From Lentilactobacillus senioris DSM 24302 = JCM 17472 (lineage in GTDB: Bacteria; Bacillota; Bacilli; Lactobacillales; Lactobacillaceae), in assembly GCF_001436555.1 (NCBI RefSeq), contig NZ_AYZR01000008.1, forward strand, positions 306,707 to 370,706: 64,000 nt of DNA, written 5' to 3'. The notes below the pieces were generated by a model. It worked only from the letters and a program-made list of their open reading frames with translations, searched no databases and was not told where the DNA came from. The position numbers and the translations under genes are program-made. Each line of letters opens with the position of its first letter. The stretch's first letter is position 1. This document shows positions 57,522 to 64,000 of this stretch, in pieces.

Positions 57522-58484
57522 ATGGAATGGATGCAGGTAGCAGTTCGAACAAGTAGTGAGGCAGTGGAAGCAGTAGCCAATATTTTAATGGAAACAGGAG
57601 CTAGCGGGGTAGCAATTGAAGATGCTGCCGATTTTGCAAATATTAAAGCTGGCAAATACGGTGACCATGGTGAAATTGTGGATCCTGATTCATTAAAACA
57701 TATTGAAACCGGGGCATTGGTAACTGCATATTTTCCTGAGAGTGAACAAGTGGAAAAACAAGTTCCTCAAATTACCACAAGAGTATTAAACTTAAATCAA
57801 GCAGGACTAAATCCTGGAGCTGCCGAAGTAATTGCCAAGCCGGTTAACGATACTGATTGGGCTACTGCTTGGGAAAAATATTACTATCCAGTTCCGGTTA
57901 CCCGTTTTTTGACGGTTGTGCCTGATTGGGAGAAATACACTCCTAAAAATAATGATGAACGCGTAATTCGACTGGATCCAGGCCGGGCCTTTGGTACTGG
58001 AACTCATCCTACTACTAAATTATCCTTACAGGGATTAGAATCAGTGATTCGTGGTGGAGAAACAGTAATTGACGTGGGAACTGGTTCTGGCGTACTAACG
58101 ATCGGAGCTGAGTTGTTAGGAGCTAACGTAATTCTAGCAACTGACTTAGACGATGTCGCTGTAGATTCAGCTCAGAAAAACTTAGCGTTAAACCCTGAAA
58201 TTGGTCCGGTTAACGTAATCGCTAACGATTTATTAAATGGAATTAATCAAACTGCAGATATTATCGTGGCTAATATTTTAGCTGAAATAATTGTCCCATT
58301 AGTTCCACAAGCCTGGAATAATCTGCCGGTGAATGGATATTTCGTCACCTCCGGAATTATTGATGATAAACTTGATTTAGTAACTAATGCAATGAAGCAA
58401 CAAGGGTTTGCAATTCGCGAAACTTTAAAAATGGGTGAATGGTACGGAGTGATTGCACAACGACCAGATCCAACTAAGGAGTAA
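57522..58484 (+). CDS. prmA: Ribosomal protein L11 methyltransferase
   Basis: Trimethylates ribosomal protein L11. 320 aa. Seen: WMQVAVRTSSEAVEAVANIL, DPGRAFGTGTHPTTKL, motif I VIDVGTGSGVLTIGA, IVANILAEIIVPL. ATG 57522 follows GGGAGGG. It is followed directly by rsmE. Confidence 0.95.
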   Translation: MEWMQVAVRTSSEAVEAVANILMETGASGVAIEDAADFANIKAGKYGDHGEIVDPDSLKHIETGALVTAYFPESEQVEKQVPQITTRVLNLNQAGLNPGAAEVIAKPVNDTDWATAWEKYYYPVPVTRFLTVVPDWEKYTPKNNDERVIRLDPGRAFGTGTHPTTKLSLQGLESVIRGGETVIDVGTGSGVLTIGAELLGANVILATDLDDVAVDSAQKNLALNPEIGPVNVIANDLLNGINQTADIIVANILAEIIVPLVPQAWNNLPVNGYFVTSGIIDDKLDLVTNAMKQQGFAIRETLKMGEWYGVIAQRPDPTKE

Positions 58485-58487
58485 GAC

Positions 58488-59228
58488 GTGCAACATTATT
58501 TTTTAAAACAATCTTTGGTAGTCGATCAAATTGTAGAACTACCTACTAAAATCAAACATCATTTTTTTGGAGTTTTAAGGTCACAGCCAAAAGCAAAATT
58601 AGAGTTGGTAGACGAAAACCATATTGTTTTTCAAGCAATTGCTATTGACCCGGAACTAGGAACCGTCAAAATCGAAACTCAATTAGACCGACAGACCGAC
58701 TTGCCAGTTGAAGCCACAATTATCTGTGGACTGGCTAAGCAAAGTAAGCCAGAACTAATTGTCCAAAAAGCAACTGAGTTAGGGGTGGCTGAAGTAATTT
58801 TTATTCCTATGGAACGTTCAATCGTTAAGTGGGGAAGTAAGAGTGAGAAAAAAATTGAACGTTTACAAGAAGTAGCAGTTAGTGCCGCAGAACAGTCTCA
58901 CCGCAATAGCGTCCCTAATATTAGGTATCTAGCTAAATTAACCGAATTAGCTGATCAAAATTATGACCGAGCTTTAATTGCTTATGAAGAAGCAGCTAAG
59001 CAAGGAGAAAAAGCGCAGCTGGTACAGAATTTGGAACAACTAAGTTCAGGTGAGTCAGTAAGTTGCGTTTTTGGACCAGAAGGTGGAATTACTGATACGG
59101 AAGTCAATTGGCTAACTGATCATGGTTATCAACCAGTTGGGTTGGGACCTAGAATTTTAAGAACTGAAACCGCCCCAATGTACTTTTTGAGTGCTGTTTC
59201 TGTTATTTTGGAATTAAGCCAAATGTAA
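58488..59228 (+). CDS. rsmE: 16S rRNA m3U1498 methyltransferase
   Basis: SPOUT methyltransferase. 246 aa. Seen: HHFFGVLRSQPKAKLELVD, KPELIVQKATELGVAEVIF, and the C-terminal knot FGPEGGITDTEVNWL and LGPRILRTETAPMYFLSAV. GTG 58488 follows AAGGAG. Three nt after prmA, the common prmA-rsmE pair. Confidence 0.95.
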   Translation: MQHYFLKQSLVVDQIVELPTKIKHHFFGVLRSQPKAKLELVDENHIVFQAIAIDPELGTVKIETQLDRQTDLPVEATIICGLAKQSKPELIVQKATELGVAEVIFIPMERSIVKWGSKSEKKIERLQEVAVSAAEQSHRNSVPNIRYLAKLTELADQNYDRALIAYEEAAKQGEKAQLVQNLEQLSSGESVSCVFGPEGGITDTEVNWLTDHGYQPVGLGPRILRTETAPMYFLSAVSVILELSQM

Positions 59229-59246
59229 TTTGGGAGGAGGATAAAA

Positions 59247-61478
59247 ATGGTTAAAATCGAATGGACTGCTGACCAAGTACTTCAAAAAGTTAGTGAATAT
59301 ATGAATGAAGAACACTTGACGGAAGTTAAAAAAGCCTATCAGTTTGCTCAAATCGCCCACCGTGATCAACGTAGACAGTCGGGAGAACCTTATATTACTC
59401 ATCCCGTTCAAGTGGCCGGAATATTGGCGGATCTTCACATGGACCCTGCTACCATTAGTGCTGGGTTTTTACATGATATTGTAGAAGATACCGGTGTTGA
59501 ATTAATTGATGTTCAAGAATTATTTGGTGATGATGTGGCTTTGATTGTCGATGGCGTTACTAAATTGAGCAAAATTAAGTACAAATCTAACGAAGAACGT
59601 TTAGCAGAAAACCATCGAAAGCTATTGCTAGCAATGTGTAAGGATATTCGGGTAATGATTGTCAAGTTAGCCGATCGATTGCATAACATGAGAACGTTGA
59701 AGTCCCTACGCCCAGAAAAACAACGTCGAATTTCTAAAGAAACATTAGAAATTTATGCTCCGTTAGCTGATCGACTAGGGATTGGAACCATTAAGTGGGA
59801 GCTAGAAGATACTGCTTTACGGTATCTAAATCCTCAACAATATTATCGAATTGTGCATTTAATGAATTCCAGACGAGATCAACGGGTTGACTATATTGAT
59901 AAGGCGATTAGTGAAGTTCAGGATTCAATTAGTGATTTAGGAATTGAGACTGAAATTTACGGTCGACCTAAGCACATCTATTCGGTCTATCGGAAAATGG
60001 TTGATCAACATAAACAATTTGATCAAATATATGATTTACTGGCTATTCGGATTATCGTTAATTCTATTAAGGATTGTTACGCTGTTTTGGGAGCTATTCA
60101 TACTGAGTGGAAACCAATGCCAGGACGGTTTAAGGATTATATTGCTATGCCTAAAGCTAACATGTATCAATCCTTGCATACAACCGTGATTGGACCAGAA
60201 GGCAAGCCGTTAGAAGTGCAGATTCGAACTAAGGAAATGCATCAAATTGCTGAATTTGGGGTTGCTGCTCATTGGGCTTACAAAGAGGGCATTACTGATG
60301 AAGTTGAAGGCACTAGCGATAACAGTAAATTAAACTGGTTCAAACAAATTATTGAGTTACAAGAAGATACTGACGACGCTGCTGATTTTATGGATGGTGT
60401 TAAGGGAGAACTCTTTGGGGACCGGGTTTATGTATTTACTCCTAAGGGCGACGTTTATGAACTGCCTAAGGGAGCGGGCCCATTAGACATGGCTTACATG
60501 ATTCATACTGAAGTGGGTAATCATACTACCGGTGCTAAGGTTAACGGTAAGATCGTGCCGCTAGATTATCAAGTGAAAAACGGAGATATTGTTGATATTA
60601 TCACCTCTACTAATTCAGCTGGACCTAGCCGTGACTGGATCCCATTGGTGCATACCAGGCGAGCTAGAAATAAAATCAAGCAATTCTTCAGACTTAAGGA
60701 TCGAGATGAAAATATCGCTTCTGGTCGGGAAGCCATTTTGCATAAAATTCACAGTGAAGGCTTTGATGACTTTAACGTTTTAGATGACAATAGTTTAGAA
60801 GCTGTTGCTCAAAGTATGCACTATCAGCACGCTGATGATTTATTGGCAGCAATTGGTTTTGGGGATGTTCAACCTACCGGTGTTGTCAATCGGTTAACGG
60901 AGGACTTACGGGCTGCTCAAAAGCGTGAACGACAAGATCAAGCTGAACGAGAATTGCTAGAAGAACATCAAACGCTTAGCGGAAGAGAAGTGGATGAACG
61001 TAACCATAAGCCTAAGAGCAAACCATCGAATGGAGTTGTAATCGAAGGCGTAGACAATTTATTGGTGCGCTTAAGTCATTGCTGTACCCCTGTTCCAGGA
61101 GACAACATTATCGGATACATTACTAAAGGACGTGGAGTTTCCGTTCACCGTGATACTTGTCCTAACGTTAAGGAAGCAGAACAAAATGCTGAACGAGTAA
61201 TTTCAGTTGCCTGGGATAAGATTGATGGCGATGGTAGTAATTATTTGGCTAATATTGCCGTTCAAGGTTACAATCGTGGCGGACTGTTAGCAGATGTCTT
61301 AGGTAGCGTAAGCAATGTTACTAAAAACGTGGCTTCTATTAATGGTAAAGTTGATCACAACAAATTAGTTACCATCTCACTAACGGTGGGAGTTAGAAAT
61401 ATTGAACAACTAGAGAGAGTGATCAATAGTGTTAAATCCATTAAGGACGTTTATTTGGTGGAACGGGTATTTAGATAG
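59247..61478 (+). CDS. rel: Bifunctional (p)ppGpp synthetase/hydrolase Rel
   Basis: Makes and degrades the stringent alarmone. 743 aa. Seen: HD hydrolase motif GFLHDIVEDTG, VKLADRLHNMRTL, synthetase with IYGRPKHIYSVYRKM, RFKDYIAMPKANMYQSLHTT, AAHWAYKEG, then TGS (VYVFTPKGDVYELPKGAGPL) and a C-terminal ACT domain. An intact HD motif argues for both activities. ATG 59247 follows GGGAGGAGG. Confidence 0.96.
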   Translation: MVKIEWTADQVLQKVSEYMNEEHLTEVKKAYQFAQIAHRDQRRQSGEPYITHPVQVAGILADLHMDPATISAGFLHDIVEDTGVELIDVQELFGDDVALIVDGVTKLSKIKYKSNEERLAENHRKLLLAMCKDIRVMIVKLADRLHNMRTLKSLRPEKQRRISKETLEIYAPLADRLGIGTIKWELEDTALRYLNPQQYYRIVHLMNSRRDQRVDYIDKAISEVQDSISDLGIETEIYGRPKHIYSVYRKMVDQHKQFDQIYDLLAIRIIVNSIKDCYAVLGAIHTEWKPMPGRFKDYIAMPKANMYQSLHTTVIGPEGKPLEVQIRTKEMHQIAEFGVAAHWAYKEGITDEVEGTSDNSKLNWFKQIIELQEDTDDAADFMDGVKGELFGDRVYVFTPKGDVYELPKGAGPLDMAYMIHTEVGNHTTGAKVNGKIVPLDYQVKNGDIVDIITSTNSAGPSRDWIPLVHTRRARNKIKQFFRLKDRDENIASGREAILHKIHSEGFDDFNVLDDNSLEAVAQSMHYQHADDLLAAIGFGDVQPTGVVNRLTEDLRAAQKRERQDQAERELLEEHQTLSGREVDERNHKPKSKPSNGVVIEGVDNLLVRLSHCCTPVPGDNIIGYITKGRGVSVHRDTCPNVKEAEQNAERVISVAWDKIDGDGSNYLANIAVQGYNRGGLLADVLGSVSNVTKNVASINGKVDHNKLVTISLTVGVRNIEQLERVINSVKSIKDVYLVERVFR

Positions 61479-61489
61479 GAGGGGTATAG

Positions 61490-61936
61490 ATGCGAGTTGT
61501 ATTACAACGGGTGTCTCAGGCCCAGGTCAGTATTTCTAGTAAGATAGTCGGTCAAATTGATCGGGGCTACGTTTTATTAATCGGAGTTGCCGATGAAGAT
61601 GGGGAAGCTGAACTTGATTATCTGGTTCATAAGATAACTAACCTACGAATTTTTGAAGATACTAATCATAAAATGAACCTAAGCTTAACGGACGTTAATG
61701 GTTCGATTTTAGCTATTTCGCAGTTTACGTTATTTGCTGATACTAAAAAAGGAAATCGACCAAGCTTTACTAAAGCCGGTAAGCCAGAACACGCTGAACA
61801 ATTATATTTACAATTTGTTCAAAGATTAAAGGATGCCGGAATTGAGGTTGCCACTGGTGAATTTGGGGCTGATATGCAGGTAGAATTAACCAATGATGGC
61901 CCGGTAACCATTTTGTTTGATACACAAAATAAATAA
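61490..61936 (+). CDS. dtd: D-aminoacyl-tRNA deacylase
   Basis: Removes D-amino acids from tRNA. 148 aa. Seen: MRVVLQRVSQAQVSI, GYVLLIGVADEDGE, LAISQFTLFADTKKGNRPSF with the catalytic Thr/Gly region, and NDGPVTILFDT with the Gly-cisPro motif. Follows rel by 11 nt, the usual order. D-lactate producers often carry it. Confidence 0.95.
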   Translation: MRVVLQRVSQAQVSISSKIVGQIDRGYVLLIGVADEDGEAELDYLVHKITNLRIFEDTNHKMNLSLTDVNGSILAISQFTLFADTKKGNRPSFTKAGKPEHAEQLYLQFVQRLKDAGIEVATGEFGADMQVELTNDGPVTILFDTQNK

Positions 61937-61959
61937 TTAATTATTTAGGAGAAACGATT

Positions 61960-62601
61960 ATGATTAATCAACTTTTTTGGGATTTTGATGGAACGTTGTT
62001 TGATACTTACCCAGCAATGGTCAGAGCTTTTCATTTAACCTTGATGGACTTAAATGTAGACGAAGTTGAAATTGACGATCATTCTATCTATACCACAATG
62101 CGGCAACAATCACTGGGAACAGCATTTGACCAATACGGGGCAGAATTTGGACTTAATTTGGACCAATTAAAAATCACTTACTACCGTCATGAAGTTCAGG
62201 AAGTTGCTGGTGCAAAGCCAATTGCTGGAGTTGCCGAAATTTTGCAACAAGCGATTGATAACGGTGGAGCTAACTATTTGCTTACTCACAGAAACGATCA
62301 AGCTAAACAGTTATTAGCTGACAATGGTTTTAAGAACCAATTTGTGGATGCCGTAACTGCTGATATGCCATTTCCAAGAAAGCCCAAGCCAGATTCCTTG
62401 AATTATTTGATTGATAAACACAATGTTGACCGTAAAGCGGCAATGATGATTGGGGATCGTGAACTAGATGTGTTAGCTGGCCATAATGCTAATATTGCTT
62501 CTAGTCTATTTGATCCAGATGGCCTAATTGTCCAAACTGGTGATCCAGAAATTCGAGTTGCTGCTATGCCAGAACTAAAGTTATGGTTAGCTAAAAGTTA
62601 A
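61960..62601 (+). CDS. HAD-IA family hydrolase
   Basis: 213-aa phosphatase. Seen: motif I FWDFDGTLFDTYPAM, motif II YLLTHRND, motif III Lys in FPRKPKPDSLNYL, motif IV MMIGDRELDVLAG. Phosphoglycolate phosphatase-like cap (helical). Substrate unknown. ATG 61960 follows AGGAGA. Last of the prmA-rsmE-rel-dtd unit before a terminator. Confidence 0.9.
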   Translation: MINQLFWDFDGTLFDTYPAMVRAFHLTLMDLNVDEVEIDDHSIYTTMRQQSLGTAFDQYGAEFGLNLDQLKITYYRHEVQEVAGAKPIAGVAEILQQAIDNGGANYLLTHRNDQAKQLLADNGFKNQFVDAVTADMPFPRKPKPDSLNYLIDKHNVDRKAAMMIGDRELDVLAGHNANIASSLFDPDGLIVQTGDPEIRVAAMPELKLWLAKS

Positions 62602-62602
62602 T

Positions 62603-62643
62603 AAAAAGACCTTTAATGAGTATCATCATTAAAGGTCTTTTTA
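62603..62643. terminator. Bidirectional terminator after the HAD gene
   Basis: AAAAAGACCTTTAATGA and TCATTAAAGGTCTTTTT pair around GTATCA; it lies between convergent genes. Confidence 0.85.
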
Positions 62644-62645
62644 TT

Positions 62646-63491
62646 TTAAGCTTGCTTAGCAAAGTAGTTAGTTAGTCCCTTAGTTACTGAGTCAGCAACT
62701 TGATTTTGATAACTTGGAGATTTAATTTCTGAAAAGTTGGAGTCGGAATTAATATATCCAGTTTCTAAAAGAACTGATGGAACGTTAGTATCTCTAATAA
62801 CTAAGAAATCGCCAAATTGTACTCCCCGATTAGGAAGTGGCAGAGTGCTTCTAAATTGGTCGTTAATGGCCGTGGCAATTTGTTTAGAGCGGCCAGGATG
62901 GTAATAATAGCTAGTTACACCACTGGCACTATTAGGATCATCAGATGAGTCTAGGTGGAAACTGATAAAAGCATCTGCGTGGTTAGCTTCAGCAATATCA
63001 GGCCGTTTATTTAGTGAAACGGTGCTGTTGGAATTTCTGGTCATGATTACACGTGCCCCAGTAGCTTTTAAGCGGTTGGCTACTTTTTGTGCAATTTTTA
63101 GGGTATAAGTTTGCTCTTGCTTTCCAGTGTTAGAAATAGCCCCAGTATCAGCTCCACCATGTCCAGGGTCAATGACGATGGTAGCTTCAGCAATTTTATG
63201 AGGGTTAGTAATTTGGGTATCGTTAACCAGCCACGAGGCAACCCAGCCTACTTGTCGGTGATTAGCGATTACTTTTAACCAATTATTTTGGCGTTTAATA
63301 ACTTGTAGATGAGAACCCTTTTTAACAGTTCCCTTGACGGAGTAAGATATTGCCGGCCCGGAACGGACGTTTAATTCAGCCACTTTTACGGTAACAGAGT
63401 TGGAGAAAAAAATGGTTAATAAAATTGAAAAGGTAAAAATGGCAATTGTTCCAGCAATTATCCAACCTCGATTTTGTACAATCTTTTTCAC
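62646..63491 (-). CDS. N-acetylmuramoyl-L-alanine amidase with SH3b domain (LytH-like)
   Basis: 281-aa cell-wall hydrolase. N-terminal membrane anchor/signal (about 8-32), a bacterial SH3 domain (about 34-95; VKVAELNVRSGPAISYSVKG), then amidase_3 (about 103-278; TIVIDPGHGGADTGA with zinc His, ISFHLDSSDD, LLETGYINSDSN with Glu). GTG start behind TTGGAGG. It cleaves the amide between MurNAc and the peptide. In Firmicutes a LytH-like gene is common between dtd and hisS; here it points the other way. Confidence 0.92.
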   Translation of the reverse strand: MKKIVQNRGWIIAGTIAIFTFSILLTIFFSNSVTVKVAELNVRSGPAISYSVKGTVKKGSHLQVIKRQNNWLKVIANHRQVGWVASWLVNDTQITNPHKIAEATIVIDPGHGGADTGAISNTGKQEQTYTLKIAQKVANRLKATGARVIMTRNSNSTVSLNKRPDIAEANHADAFISFHLDSSDDPNSASGVTSYYYHPGRSKQIATAINDQFRSTLPLPNRGVQFGDFLVIRDTNVPSVLLETGYINSDSNFSEIKSPSYQNQVADSVTKGLTNYFAKQA

Positions 63492-63571
63492 TAAAATCCT
63501 CCAATTAAAAAATAAGAATTGCCATTATTATACCGCAGTTTTTTTATACCAAATCTATAATTGGTTGGATC

Positions 63572-63690
63572 TTGACTTTTTTTTATTTTTCAATTAGGCT
63601 AAATGCTGTTAGTAAACGATTAATTGCCCTTAATCGGACGATTTTTAAAAAACTTGCGCTTACCACTTTTAACCAAAAGTGGTTTTTTAT
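63572..63690 (+). promoter_or_regulatory. hisS leader with hairpin and terminator, not a T-box
   Basis: A TTGACT -35 lies at 63572. The leader has stem CGATTAA (63617-63623)/TTAATCG (63630-63636) and then ACCACTTTT paired with AAAAGTGGT (63662-63683), followed by TTTTT. It ends about 20 nt before hisS. No T-box conserved sequence (AGGGTGGxACCGCG) is seen. Confidence 0.6.
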
Positions 63691-63710
63691 TGAAAATTGG
63701 GAGGTTTGAA

Positions 63711-64000
63711 ATGAAATTTCAACGGCCAAAGGGAACAGCGGATATTTTACCCGGAGAATCACAAAAATGGAATTATATTGAAGAAACAGCACGGGGTCTA
63801 TTTCAAGATTATCGTTACTCAGAAATTAGAACTCCTTTATTTGAAAATTTTGAAGTTTTTTCAAGAACGTCTGGAGATACATCTGACGTAGTTACTAAGG
63901 AAATGTATGATTTCCATGATAAAGGTGATCGTCATATTAGTTTACGTCCGGAAGGAACGGCGGGAGTAGTTAGAGCTTTTGTAGAAAACAAGCTATACGG
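63711..64000 (+). CDS. hisS: Histidyl-tRNA synthetase, 5' part
   Basis: First 96 residues of a class II synthetase; the window ends inside the gene. Seen: [50 protein letters not shown], and motif 2 start [18 protein letters not shown] 63711 follows GGGAGG. Preceded by the leader terminator. Confidence 0.95.
   Translation, partial: MKFQRPKGTADILPGESQKWNYIEETARGLFQDYRYSEIRTPLFENFEVFSRTSGDTSDVVTKEMYDFHDKGDRHISLRPEGTAGVVRAFVENKLY

Noticed and set aside
63492-63710. T-box in front of hisS
   Set aside because: No AGGGTGG-ACCGCG core and no stem I specifier features; only a hairpin and a terminator are seen.

Overview
The window is a gene-dense, AT-rich chromosomal segment of a low-GC Gram-positive bacterium. 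It is most likely a member of the Lactobacillaceae: it carries PolC, HrcA with CIRCE elements, a Gram-positive LexA box, mevalonate-pathway HMG-CoA synthase, D-lactate dehydrogenase, nucleoside deoxyribosyltransferase and a Firmicute-type comG operon. Many genes start with TTG or GTG behind strong Shine-Dalgarno (SD) sequences. I see no tRNA or rRNA genes, transposase, integrase, prophage or CRISPR array. Genus and species cannot be fixed from the sequence alone.

Region 1 (1-11 kb) is the accessory part. It holds a short UvrA paralogue, a glucose 1-dehydrogenase and a decayed phosphoglycerate mutase 3' end. An FMN riboswitch with terminator then controls ribD-ribE-ribBA-ribH, and a minus-strand prolyl-tRNA deacylase follows. 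The riboflavin/deacylase segment lies between two related ~100-bp direct repeats, each containing the same terminator. Next comes a MerR-controlled cluster (regulator, cupin, carboxymuconolactone decarboxylase-like protein, Zn alcohol dehydrogenase) whose promoter has a 19-bp spacer filled by a perfect-arm dyad.

Region 2 (11-29.8 kb) holds yebC, a compact seven-gene comG competence pseudopilus operon (including a 58-aa last gene), ytxK-ackA, an amino-acid permease, metallophosphoesterases, yutD, a HAD phosphatase and a TIGR01906-type membrane protein. It continues with a PspC protein, mvaS, nucleoside deoxyribosyltransferase, lexA with its SOS box, ynzC, yneF, plsC, a tRNA methyltransferase, a GIY-YIG protein and ldhD.

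Region 3 (29.8-49.7 kb) is core information processing: rpsB-tsf (with a structured leader), pyrH-frr, an unknown gene, uppS-cdsA-rseP-proS-polC, then rimP-nusA-ylxR-ylxQ-infB-rbfA-truB-ribF behind an apparent attenuator. RibF converts the riboflavin made by region 1 into FMN and FAD, and FMN is the riboswitch ligand.

Region 4 (49.7-64 kb) is the heat-shock operon hrcA-grpE-dnaK-dnaJ with two CIRCE-like elements, then lepA, two unknown genes, prmA-rsmE-rel-dtd-HAD, a LytH-like amidase on the minus strand, and the 5' part of hisS behind a leader with a terminator hairpin. No large new system is evident. The points most worth checking are the repeat-flanked riboflavin segment, the pgm relic, the cysteine-less MerR cluster, two genes whose SD points to an ATT codon, the paired CIRCE elements, and the leader RNAs of rpsB, the nus operon and hisS.
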